Positions 54,657-62,585 of a stretch of DNA of 64,000 nt are shown here, one piece after another. Under the pieces are notes generated by a model. That model had not been told where the DNA came from and did not search any database. It saw nothing but the letters and a program-made list of their open reading frames with translations. This DNA is from Achromobacter sp. Marseille-Q4962 (GTDB taxonomy: Bacteria > Pseudomonadota > Gammaproteobacteria > Burkholderiales > Burkholderiaceae_B). Location of the stretch: contig NZ_CALSFU010000013.1 of the NCBI RefSeq assembly GCF_943737005.1, positions 107,831 through 171,830 of the forward strand, given 5' to 3'. Each line of letters begins with the position of its first letter. Within the stretch, counting starts at the first letter, position 1. A program made the translations under genes and the position numbers.

Positions 54657-54721
54657 GCGGCCCGAGCTGGACAAATCCTTTACCCGGTAAGAATCTGCTG
54701 CAGCACAAGGGGCGGCCATGA
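54653..54721 (+). CDS. Possible 22-codon coupling ORF
   Basis: It starts with GTG overlapping the upstream stop (GTGA) and ends with TGA overlapping the next ATG (ATGA). Codons read SGPSWTNPLPGKNLLQHKGRP after the start. It bridges the two genes perfectly and may serve translational coupling; it could also be chance. Confidence 0.3.
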   Translation: MSGPSWTNPLPGKNLLQHKGRP

Positions 54722-55665
54722 GCATTGAAGCAACAAAATGGGCCAGGTTGGCCAACGTCGAAAAATCATCGTCCAAGCTCATCCTGCTGAACCTCGCCAT
54801 GTTGGTGCGCTACGACGCAGAGGAATGGACCGTGTTTGCCTCGATCGAGTACCTGAGCAAGGTCACCCACCTGAATCGCAAAACGGTTATCGAAGCGCTG
54901 GGCCGGTTGCGCAAGCTGGGCGCCATTCAGGATACCGGACACCGTACGGGCGAGAACCGCAGCTGCATCGTCTATCGATTGTGTCCCAACGCCGTGCCGC
55001 TCGTGGGCCTGCCCCCTGCATTCGGTGTAAACGCAGGCAATGTCAGTGCGTCAACGCAGACCGAACCAGACGATGGCGGAGCCGGGCCAAGCAATGAACC
55101 CGATGGAGAGCCTGACCACGACCGCCGAGTATCCGAGGCGGTCACGCCTGCGGAGATAGCGAGCGCGGCGGCCGAAGAGGTGCACGAGATAGGATGCGCC
55201 GCGGTGGCCACAGGCGTGCGGCAGGCGCTTGTCAAGACAGATCATGAACCTACGGCTGCAGAACGACCTGGCCGGCTCCGGCATGGCCAGCACGCAGCCG
55301 CCGCCGGTGCCGCACCCACGCGGCTGCCCGCGGGATGGACACTGCCAGAGCGCTGGCGCGTTTGGGCAGCGCGCGAACGGCCGCACTGGAATCCGGAGAA
55401 GATCGACGCCATGGCGGCCACCTTCGCGGCGTACATGCGTTCACGCCCTGGTGACGCTGGCATGTCGTCGGACTGGTTCGAGTCGTGGCGGCTTTGGGTC
55501 TTCCGGGAATGGGAGCCCAAGGCTTCGCGCACTCCGTGGCATGCCACCTGGGGCGGCATTGTCGCCAAAGGCAAGAGCCTCGGACTGAGCATTCGCCCGA
55601 ACGAGCCGGAAGCCTGGTTCAAGCAGCGCGTATTCCAAGCTGCCGGCATGCCACCGCCGCACTGA
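54718..55665 (+). CDS. Winged-helix protein with DnaT-like C-terminus, probable replication/regulatory protein
   Basis: 315 aa. Residues about 15-90 are a winged helix of the kind found in plasmid and phage replication initiators (SSKLILLNLAMLVRY, TVFASIEYLSKVTHLNRKTVIEALGRLRKLGAIQDTG). A long variable linker follows. The C-terminal block WRVWAARERPHWNPEKIDAMAATFAAYM...SSDWFESWRLWVFREW resembles the single-strand-binding part of DnaT/replication-protein-O-like proteins. It ends nine bases before a repeat-rich non-coding hub, which supports a role in replication or its control. Confidence 0.6.
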   Translation: MSIEATKWARLANVEKSSSKLILLNLAMLVRYDAEEWTVFASIEYLSKVTHLNRKTVIEALGRLRKLGAIQDTGHRTGENRSCIVYRLCPNAVPLVGLPPAFGVNAGNVSASTQTEPDDGGAGPSNEPDGEPDHDRRVSEAVTPAEIASAAAEEVHEIGCAAVATGVRQALVKTDHEPTAAERPGRLRHGQHAAAAGAAPTRLPAGWTLPERWRVWAARERPHWNPEKIDAMAATFAAYMRSRPGDAGMSSDWFESWRLWVFREWEPKASRTPWHATWGGIVAKGKSLGLSIRPNEPEAWFKQRVFQAAGMPPPH

Positions 55666-55684
55666 ACGTTATCCACAGCATGGA

Positions 55685-55827
55685 CCAATTTTGGAACTAG
55701 TCCCAAATTCGGGCCAGGCCCAAAAAGGTCTTTCGCCCGGCCCAATTTTGGCAGCGGCCAGGCCCAAAAACGGCCTGATGCTAGTCCCAAAAACGGTACT
55801 CAATAGGTATTTATAGGTTTTATAGGT
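55685..55827. other. Iteron-like repeats with adjoining AT-rich repeats (possible replication origin)
   Basis: Three motifs occur twice each: CCAATTTTGG at 55685 and 55742, CTAGTCCCAAA at 55697 and 55781, and CCAGGCCCAAAAA at 55714 and 55758. Directly after them ATAGGT recurs three times (55803, 55813, 55822), spaced by about one helix turn in AT-rich sequence. Protein-binding repeats beside an AT-rich region are the plan of a plasmid oriV. Operator clusters for gene control are the alternative. Confidence 0.55.
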
Positions 55828-56138
55828 TTGAGAGAGAGTCGCGCGCGAGGCGCCGGCCGCAAATTGAGCGCCGATCCGCCTACCCCTCCGGTCGCTTCGC
55901 TCCCTTCGCCCCGCCGCCTGCGGCGTCGGCCTGAAACCCATAGGTTCAGTCCCCCTCCCCGCCGGCGCTGCGCGCCGCCGGGCGGGGGAAAGGTAGCCCC
56001 CCTGGGCGCTGGCGAGCCGATGGCCTCGCCGCGCCCTGCCCACAACCGCCTTTTCCCGTAGCCTCCAAGGCGGCCTGCCAAGGCCCCTGCGATTCGGCCA
56101 GGCACGACGTTGTACGTGGCAATCCCAAGAAGGCGAGT
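55828..56138. other. GC-rich non-coding stretch
   Basis: No gene is supported on either strand; translated frames give only Arg/Pro/Gly-rich sequence. It separates the repeat array from the hairpin array. Confidence 0.5.
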
Positions 56139-56292
56139 CCCCATCCCGGCGGCAACACCGGCCGGCGGGATGGGGATGCATGGCCCCCAAGCGCGGGGGC
56201 ATGCTGCCCCCCTGGCCGGCCGCCTGTCGGCGGCCGCGCTTCCGACCCCCCGGGGGAACCGCAACGGTTCCCCCACGCCCGCAAGCGGGCGC
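56139..56292. repeat. Array of five strong hairpins
   Basis: In order: TCCCCATCCC/GGGATGGGGA (56139-56177), GGGGGCA-TGC-TGCCCCC (56196-56212), CGGCCGCC-TGTC-GGCGGCCG (56218-56237), GGGGGAACCG-CAA-CGGTTCCCCC (56253-56275) and CGCCCGC-AA-GCGGGCG (56277-56292). All arms listed are perfect. Together with the repeats to the left they form a structured hub that may hold oriT or a single-strand origin. Confidence 0.75.
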
Positions 56293-56346
56293 GGCTCCCC
56301 CTCCTGTCAACCCCGTATCCAGCCCGGTTCCCCCGGGCATTTCACC

Positions 56347-56766
56347 ATGCAGAAAAGAAGCACTCCTCCTGACGGCGTGCACGTGGACATCGTTCGGCAG
56401 CTGAACGCGCTTGAGCATGCTGAGCAGCACGCCAGAATCCGGGCCCTGTTACCGGTGATTGACCACCTTGTCAGCGTCGGCGTGTCACACGCCGCGATCG
56501 TTTCCACGTTGGCGAACGCCGGCGTCCCGATGACAAGAGGTGCCTTGCGAAAGGCGCTCTATCGCTGGCGCAAACGGCAGGCGGCGGAACCCGCGTGCAT
56601 GCCTTCGCCTGCCATTTCCGCCCCATCGCCACCCGTCCCTGCGCTGCCGACACCCACGGCTGCCACTACCGGCGGCGGCCTCATGAGCAAGGCTGACCTC
56701 GTCCGCCTTCGCACTTCCAACGACATTGACCTCAACGAGCTGGCCGAGATCGGCCGGCAGAAATAG
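56347..56766 (+). CDS. Small helix-turn-helix protein, StbA-like by position
   Basis: 139 aa. The N-terminal half is helical, with a helix-turn-helix-like IVSTLANAGVPMTRGALRKALYRWRKRQ. A Pro-rich linker and a short tail (SKADLVRLRTSNDIDLNELAEIGR) follow. It lies between the hairpin array and an StbB-like ATPase gene, the place of stbA in the stbABC operon of plasmid R388, whose product binds repeats and controls plasmid stability and transfer. Sequence similarity to StbA is not evident to me; the name is by order. Confidence 0.5.
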   Translation: MQKRSTPPDGVHVDIVRQLNALEHAEQHARIRALLPVIDHLVSVGVSHAAIVSTLANAGVPMTRGALRKALYRWRKRQAAEPACMPSPAISAPSPPVPALPTPTAATTGGGLMSKADLVRLRTSNDIDLNELAEIGRQK

Positions 56767-56778
56767 GAGTAAGCCCCC

Positions 56779-57519
56779 ATGAACGAAGCCATTCTGGCCA
56801 CCCAGACCCCGCTGAAAATCGCCGTCCTCAACTACTCCGGCACCGTCGGCAAGACCACAGTCACGAGCCACGTGCTCGCCCCGCGTATCCAGGACGCGGA
56901 AATCATCGCGGTGGAATCCACCAACGAAAGCGCGGCTGATCTCGGCCTGGACGTCGAACAGATTCGCGGTGGCCATTTCGGCCGCCTGTTTCGCAAGCTG
57001 CTGATGGCCGAGGCCGCCATCGTCGACGTGGGTGCTTCCAACATCGAAGACTTCCTGACTGAACTGGTGAAGTACGATCAGGCACACCTGGAGATCGACT
57101 ACTACGTGCTGCCGGTGATCCCGCTGGGCAAAGCCCAGCGCGAAACCATCAAGACGATCCAGGCTTTGGCCGAAATCGGTGTTCCTGCGGAGCGCGTGCG
57201 CGTGCTCTTCAATCGCGTTGACGCCGATGTGAAGGAGGAATTCGCCGCGATATTCGGTTACGCCAGGAAGGCCGGCGGTTTCGTAGCCAACCCGGAGGCC
57301 GCCATCTTCGAGAACGAAGTCTTCGACCTCCTGGGCAACAAACGCACGACCATCAAGGAAATTCTGTCCGACCAGAAGGACTACCGGCAGGCTCTGCGGG
57401 AAGCGGCCCGCGACGACGTCAAGCTGATCTCGCACCTGAGCGACATGCACGCCCTGCAGTCGCTCGCTCGGCCCGTCGATCGCCAGCTCGACCGCGCCTT
57501 CAATGCGCTCCTCGCGTAG
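56779..57519 (+). CDS. stbB: StbB-like P-loop ATPase (ParA-related)
   Basis: 246 aa. The nucleotide site NYSGTVGKTT (about residues 16-25) is a variant Walker A lacking the signature lysine of true ParA (KGGxGKT). Continuing motifs are VESTNESAADLG and AAIVDVGASNIEDFL, a Walker B/switch-like region. This pattern fits StbB of IncW/IncN-type plasmids, needed for transfer and stable inheritance. It follows the helix-turn-helix gene by 12 bp and precedes the coiled-coil gene by 9 bp. Confidence 0.7.
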   Translation: MNEAILATQTPLKIAVLNYSGTVGKTTVTSHVLAPRIQDAEIIAVESTNESAADLGLDVEQIRGGHFGRLFRKLLMAEAAIVDVGASNIEDFLTELVKYDQAHLEIDYYVLPVIPLGKAQRETIKTIQALAEIGVPAERVRVLFNRVDADVKEEFAAIFGYARKAGGFVANPEAAIFENEVFDLLGNKRTTIKEILSDQKDYRQALREAARDDVKLISHLSDMHALQSLARPVDRQLDRAFNALLA

Positions 57520-57528
57520 GAGGCCGCC

Positions 57529-57933
57529 ATGTCCGATACGCAAATTGGCGGGCCGCCTCCTGCCGTGCCCGCACGCAGCAAGGTGGAGCTGCTCTACCAA
57601 GAAATCCTCCGGGAGAGCCACCAGCTTGTCGGGCGCATGGAGTTGCTGACGCAGCGCCAGGAGGAGATGCAGCAATCGCTGCAATCGCTACCGGCCGTCA
57701 TCCGCCGGGCGGGACAGGAAGCCGCCAGCCAGGCGGCGGACCAGTCCACCCGCTCGATGTTGGAGGCTGGCCGAACGATTGCGCATCTCACCGGCGAACT
57801 GCGCGTGACCAGCCGTGCCGCCGCGTCCGCAGTGCCGGCCGTCGCTTGGCGCACGGGCTTGCTCTGCATGGCAAGCGCGTTCTTCGGAACCGCGCTCTGC
57901 ACGACGCTGATCATGCTTTTCAACCATTCCTGA
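57529..57933 (+). CDS. Coiled-coil membrane protein, StbC-like by position
   Basis: 134 aa. A helical coiled-coil stretch (VELLYQEILRESHQLVGRMELLTQRQEEMQQSLQSLP, then QAADQSTRSMLEAGRTIAHLTGELRV) leads to one C-terminal membrane segment (GLLCMASAFFGTALCTTLIMLF). Similar small proteins, called StbC, MobX or TraK-like, sit between stbB and the relaxase/coupling genes of several elements. The function is unknown; anchoring of the transfer DNA complex at the membrane is inference. Confidence 0.55.
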   Translation: MSDTQIGGPPPAVPARSKVELLYQEILRESHQLVGRMELLTQRQEEMQQSLQSLPAVIRRAGQEAASQAADQSTRSMLEAGRTIAHLTGELRVTSRAAASAVPAVAWRTGLLCMASAFFGTALCTTLIMLFNHS

Positions 57934-57944
57934 CCAATGTTCCG

Positions 57945-57973
57945 GCCGGCGAGGCTCCGAAGAGCCCGCCGGC
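57945..57973. promoter_or_regulatory. 12-bp hairpin with one bulge before the coupling-protein gene
   Basis: GCCGGCG and CGCCGGC enclose GGCTC-CGAA-GAGCC, with a single unpaired A. It starts 12 bp after the upstream stop and ends 38 bp before the next start. Regulatory stem or part of oriT; no T run. Confidence 0.6.
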
Positions 57974-58011
57974 ATCACATGCCACCTCGTGGCCCGTCCT
58001 CAAGGAAAACC

Positions 58012-59640
58012 ATGGCACCGTACACCCGACGGCGAATCATTCGCTTCGCCATCCTCTTTCTGCCCTTGACCTTCTGGCTGCTGACCGCCAAGGTGATGTC
58101 GGGCGTTCCCTTCAGTCAAATCACATGGCTGGTTCTGTCCAACTGGATCATTGCCACCCCGTCCCATATCCTGCTGATTACTGCGCCTGTCGTTGGGCTG
58201 ATCTTGGCAGTGAGCCTGGCCATCGCTCTGAAGCGCCATTCGAAAAAGAAGGGATTCGACGGAGCGGGATACAAGATCCACATACGCGGCACCAAGGTGG
58301 TCCCGATCAAGAAACTGCGCAAGCTGTGCCATGAACAGGGAGTTCAACAGATCAATGTGGCAGGCGTGCCGATGCCCACACGCGTCGAGAACCTCCATAT
58401 TCTGCTGAACGGCGCAACCGGCAGCGGCAAATCAGTCCTTTTGAGAAACTTGGTTTTTTCCGCACTGGTTCGCGGTGATCGCATCGTCGCCGTCGATCCC
58501 AACGGAGACCTCTACAGCAAATTTGGCCGCCCCAGCGACGTCCTGCTCAATCCGTATGACCAGCGCACCCAAGGTTGGTCGTTCTTCAACGAGGTTCGTG
58601 CTGACTATGACTGGAAGCGCCTGGCACTGAATGTTGTGCCGTTGGGCAAGGATGCCCAGGCGGAAGAATGGAACGGCTACGCTCGGCTGCTACTGCGTGA
58701 AACCGCACGCAAGCTCTACGAGTTGGGCACGCCGTCCATTGATGAATTGTTCCGTTGGACAACCATCGCCTCGGACAAGGATTTACGCGCCTTTCTGGCA
58801 GGCACGCTTGCGGAATCGTTGTTCGCTGGCTCGTCCGAGGCCAACAAAGCGCTCACCAGCGCCCGCTTCGTGCTGTCGAAGTATCTGGCGGAACACTGCT
58901 CCATGCCAGCAGGCAAGTTCAGCATCCGAGACTGGATGGAGACCGGCACGGGCAGTCTGTTCATCACCTGGCGCGAGGACATGAAGGAGGCAATGAAGCC
59001 GCTCATCTCGTCGTTCGTCGACGTGTTCTGCTCCGCCCTCCTTTCGCTGCCTGAAGACCAAGCCCGCCGCTGGTGGCTCGTTATCGACGAGCTCGGCTCG
59101 ATGGAGAAGATGGCCAGTCTCGAGGACTTCCTCACCAAGGGGCGAAAAAACGGAGGCCGGGCTGTGGCTGGGCTGCAGTCGGTTTCGCAGCTTGACGACA
59201 TCTTTGGCGAGAAGATGTCGCAAACGCTGCGGGCCAGCTTCCGTTCGCTGGTCGTGCTCGGTGGCTCCAAGACCGACCCCGAAACGGCGCAGGAAATGTC
59301 CAAGGCTCTTGGCGAGCACGAAGTCGCGCGGCCTGAGTATACGGATAGTCGCAACCCGGGAAGCGCACGCAGCACAAGCGAACGCATGGAGCGCAAGACC
59401 GAACCCGTCGTGACAGCCGCACAAATTCAATCCTTGCCTGATCTCTGGGGCTGGATCGCTTTCGCGGGTGACCGGCCGATCGCAAAGTTCAAGCTTGAGC
59501 CCGTCAACTTCGCCATTCGGCATGCCCCCTTCATTGAGGCCAAGCGTGCGGGCGCTCACGGAGCTGCGCATCCAGCACCCAGCGAAGCTCGAGCTTGGTG
59601 GCAGGCAGAACTGCCTGAAGATCCCACGATCGCCGCCTAA
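58012..59640 (+). CDS. Type IV coupling protein (TrwB/VirD4/TraD family)
   Basis: 542 aa from the ATG after AAGGAAAACC. Two N-terminal membrane helices (FAILFLPLTFWLLTAKVM and HILLITAPVVGLILAVSLAIAL) are followed by Walker A LLNGATGSGKSVLLRN at about residues 131-146. DEL in WWLVIDELGSMEKMASLEDFLTKGRKNGGRAVAGLQS is Walker B, and the Gln motif follows. It recruits the relaxase-DNA complex to the secretion channel and pumps DNA. It is of the TrwB/TraD type that accompanies MobF relaxases. Confidence 0.9.
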   Translation: MAPYTRRRIIRFAILFLPLTFWLLTAKVMSGVPFSQITWLVLSNWIIATPSHILLITAPVVGLILAVSLAIALKRHSKKKGFDGAGYKIHIRGTKVVPIKKLRKLCHEQGVQQINVAGVPMPTRVENLHILLNGATGSGKSVLLRNLVFSALVRGDRIVAVDPNGDLYSKFGRPSDVLLNPYDQRTQGWSFFNEVRADYDWKRLALNVVPLGKDAQAEEWNGYARLLLRETARKLYELGTPSIDELFRWTTIASDKDLRAFLAGTLAESLFAGSSEANKALTSARFVLSKYLAEHCSMPAGKFSIRDWMETGTGSLFITWREDMKEAMKPLISSFVDVFCSALLSLPEDQARRWWLVIDELGSMEKMASLEDFLTKGRKNGGRAVAGLQSVSQLDDIFGEKMSQTLRASFRSLVVLGGSKTDPETAQEMSKALGEHEVARPEYTDSRNPGSARSTSERMERKTEPVVTAAQIQSLPDLWGWIAFAGDRPIAKFKLEPVNFAIRHAPFIEAKRAGAHGAAHPAPSEARAWWQAELPEDPTIAA

Positions 59641-59652
59641 TGTTGTCGCACT

Positions 59653-59674
59653 GGCCGCCAGCCACCTGGCGGCC
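59653..59674. promoter_or_regulatory. 9-bp perfect hairpin before the relaxase gene
   Basis: GGCCGCCAG-CCAC-CTGGCGGCC, then TTCTGATTT, 18 bp before the relaxase start and 12 bp after the coupling-protein stop. It could attenuate relaxase expression or stabilise the mRNA end. Confidence 0.65.
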
Positions 59675-59692
59675 TTCTGATTTGGAAGCGAA

Positions 59693-62539
59693 ATGATCTC
59701 TCTCAAGACGATTCACCGCAGCGCCGCCACCAAGGCGTCGCACTACTATGCCGACCAGAAGGACGACTACTACAGCCGTGACGGCGCGGCTGCCCAGTGG
59801 CAAGGCAAGGCCGCCCAGGCGTTGGGGTTGAGCGGCGTTGTGGATCCGGCCGACCTGCAACGGGCTTTGCGCGGCGAGTTCGGGCCGGGCGTGCGCCTTT
59901 CCCGATCCGTTCGTCATGATGCCAAGGCTCGGGCCGCGCTCGACATGACATTCTCCCCGCCCAAGAGCGTGAGCATTCAGGCTCTCGTCGGCAAGGACGG
60001 CTCCGTCATCGAGGCACATGATCGAGCGGTGAGCAAGGCGCTCGAATTCTTGGAGAAGGAGTTGGTGCGCGCCCGCCAGACGGAGAAAGGCGTGACCACG
60101 ATGGAGCGGACCGGAAATGCCGCCATCGCCAAGTTCCGCCATGAAACCGCGCGGCCGACGCACGGAGCATACTCCGACCCCCAGCTTCACACGCACGCCC
60201 TGGTCCTGAACATTACCCAACGTGCGGACGGCTCCTGGACCGCCATGTCCAATGATGATGTCTATCGCCTGGTGTCGCTCGTGCAGTCCATCTACTCGGC
60301 CGAGCTGGCCACTGAACTGGAGCGGGTCGGGCACGCCATTCGATATGAAGGCAAGAACTTTGAGCTTGCCCACATCTCCCGTGAGCAGATTGAAGCGTAC
60401 TCGAAGCGGTCCCAGGACATCAACGCCGAGCTGGCCGCCCTCGGCGAAAGTCGCGTCACGGCGAGCCCAAAACTTAAACAGACGATTGCGCTCAAGACGC
60501 GCAATGACAAGGCTCCCGAGATCACGCGAGAGGAGCTGCAGGCGGACTGGAGCCGACAAGCCACGGAGATTGGCATTGATTTCGAGGCGGGCAAGGGTGA
60601 GCCGAAGAAGTCCAGGGAGTTGTCCGCCGAAGCTGCCGCGCTCATCGCTGACAATGCGCTGCACTGGGCGATCAAGCACCATACCGAGCGGGAATCGGTG
60701 GTCAAGGGCCGGGATCTGCTGAAAACTGCACTGGGGCGCGCGACCGGCACCGGTATTCGACTGGCCGACGTGAAGTCGGCTGTCAAGCGCTCGCTGGACA
60801 AGGGTCACCTCGTGTTGGGGACGCTGGAGTACCGCATGGCTCGAAGCCACGATGGTGCCGCGTTGACCCGGGCAGCCTGGGTCAACCAGCTGGTGAAGGA
60901 CGGGCTGACCAAGAAGCAGGCCGAGGCCAAGGTGCGGCGCTCCATCGCCACCGGCGAGCTTGTGCCGAACGGCGCCAAGTACACCACACAGAAGGCGCGG
61001 GAACGGGAAAAGCGCATTCTGCAGATCGAACGAGAAGGACGCGGCCGCGTCAGGCCCATTCTGCAGGCTGAGGCAGCCAAGGCCGCACTGGCGGAACGCG
61101 GCCTGAAGCCTGGCCAATTGGCTGCCGCTGAACTGATTCTGGGCACAGCGGACCGCTTTGTCGGCGTCCAAGGCCTGGCTGGAACCGGCAAGTCCCACAT
61201 GCTCGCCCAGGTAAAGGAGGCGGCTGAAGCCGCGGGATTTACCGTCAAGGCCGTTGCGTCCTACGGCAAACAGATCCAAGCGCTGCGCGAGCTGGGTATG
61301 GAAGCGCGCACCCTCGCGTCGGTGCTGGAGGCACACCAGCGCGACCGCTTCAAATTGGATCCGAATACTGTCCTGGTGATTGATGAAGCGGGGGTCGTGC
61401 CGGCGCGGATCATGGAACGGCTGATGCAGATGGCCGAGGCCGATGGCGCCCGCATCGTCATGCTGGGCGACACGGGCCAAACCAAGGCGATCGAGGCCGG
61501 GCGCCCCTTCCATCAATTGCAGAATGCCGGGATGGCCACCGCCGTGATGGGCGACATCATCCGCCAAAAAAAGGTCGAGCTGAAAGAAGCAGTGGAGCTT
61601 GCCGCCCATGGGAAGGCTGTTGAAGCCTTGGACGTCCTGGATGCCAAGCTCCAGGCGGTGCACGCCATCAAAGACGATGCGTCGCGCTACGACAAGATCG
61701 CCACGGAGTACGCGGCGCTGACCGCCGATGAGCGCCGAGAAACGCTGATTATCACCGGCACCAATGATTCCCGGAACGCGCTGAACGAAGCTGCCCACCA
61801 AAAACTCGGGCTGGCCGGCCGCGGTTTCGAGTTCGACCTGCTCACCCGCCGGGACACGACGCAGGCCGAGCGACGGGTGGCGAAGTATTACGTTTGCGAC
61901 GACATCATCCAGCCCGAACGAACGTACAAGACGGGAAACCTGCAGGAGGGCCAAATGTATCGGGTTATCGGGACCGTTGCCGGCAAGCGGAACGAACTGG
62001 AGGTCGAGCACGTCGCCACCAAGGTTCGAACGACGTTAAATCCTGCGCGGGCGACGAAGATCTCCGTCTATCAGCCCTTGCGTGCGGAGCTATCCGCCGG
62101 AGACTGGGTGCGGGTGACGCGCCATAACGCGTCGCTCGACCTGGCCAACGGCGCGCGCTTGGAGGTCGTCGCGGTCACGCCCACGACGGTCACGGTCGCC
62201 GGCAGCGGCCGGCGTCTGGTGCTGGACGCCGCGACAGCCCCTTTGCACCTGGACCGCGCTTACGCCACCACAAGCCACAGTGCCCAGGGCCTGACCTGCG
62301 ATCGCGCTTTGATAAACGCTGAAAGCTTCAGCCGCACCACCCAGCGTGACGTGTACTACGTGGCCATCTCCCGAGCTCGCCACCAGACCGAAATCTTCAC
62401 CGACAACTTCGCCAAGCTGCGTGGCGTGGTGAATCGGCTCGAGGAGAAGACCGCGGCGCTGGATATCGGCCTGGAAGCGACCCGACCGTGGCGGCGCCAA
62501 GAAAAGGCTGCATCCATGGAAATCGGCGGAATTATGTAG
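59693..62539 (+). CDS. trwC: MobF-family relaxase-helicase (TrwC/TraI type)
   Basis: 948 aa. The N-terminal relaxase domain carries the tyrosine pairs Tyr18-Tyr19 and Tyr26-Tyr27 (HYYADQKDDYYSRDG), at the same positions as in TrwC, and the metal-binding histidines His157, His166 and His168 (THGAYSDPQLHTH). The C-terminal part is a RecD-type 5'-3' helicase: Walker A GLAGTGKSHM at about 495-504, Walker B LVIDEAGVV, and SHSAQGLTCDRALIN with VAISRARHQTEIFTDN at the end. It nicks oriT, stays bound to the 5' end and unwinds the strand. It has the full length of the TrwC group. Confidence 0.95.
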   Translation: MISLKTIHRSAATKASHYYADQKDDYYSRDGAAAQWQGKAAQALGLSGVVDPADLQRALRGEFGPGVRLSRSVRHDAKARAALDMTFSPPKSVSIQALVGKDGSVIEAHDRAVSKALEFLEKELVRARQTEKGVTTMERTGNAAIAKFRHETARPTHGAYSDPQLHTHALVLNITQRADGSWTAMSNDDVYRLVSLVQSIYSAELATELERVGHAIRYEGKNFELAHISREQIEAYSKRSQDINAELAALGESRVTASPKLKQTIALKTRNDKAPEITREELQADWSRQATEIGIDFEAGKGEPKKSRELSAEAAALIADNALHWAIKHHTERESVVKGRDLLKTALGRATGTGIRLADVKSAVKRSLDKGHLVLGTLEYRMARSHDGAALTRAAWVNQLVKDGLTKKQAEAKVRRSIATGELVPNGAKYTTQKAREREKRILQIEREGRGRVRPILQAEAAKAALAERGLKPGQLAAAELILGTADRFVGVQGLAGTGKSHMLAQVKEAAEAAGFTVKAVASYGKQIQALRELGMEARTLASVLEAHQRDRFKLDPNTVLVIDEAGVVPARIMERLMQMAEADGARIVMLGDTGQTKAIEAGRPFHQLQNAGMATAVMGDIIRQKKVELKEAVELAAHGKAVEALDVLDAKLQAVHAIKDDASRYDKIATEYAALTADERRETLIITGTNDSRNALNEAAHQKLGLAGRGFEFDLLTRRDTTQAERRVAKYYVCDDIIQPERTYKTGNLQEGQMYRVIGTVAGKRNELEVEHVATKVRTTLNPARATKISVYQPLRAELSAGDWVRVTRHNASLDLANGARLEVVAVTPTTVTVAGSGRRLVLDAATAPLHLDRAYATTSHSAQGLTCDRALINAESFSRTTQRDVYYVAISRARHQTEIFTDNFAKLRGVVNRLEEKTAALDIGLEATRPWRRQEKAASMEIGGIM

Positions 62540-62556
62540 CAAACGCACAAATTCAG

Positions 62557-62580
62557 AAGCCCGCAAAATCGCGGGCTTTG
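62557..62580. terminator. Terminator after the relaxase gene
   Basis: AAGCCCGC-AAAATC-GCGGGCTT, then TGTG. It lies between the convergent relaxase gene and the unknown cargo gene and can stop both transcripts. End of the transfer operon. Confidence 0.75.
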
Positions 62581-62585
62581 TGCAT

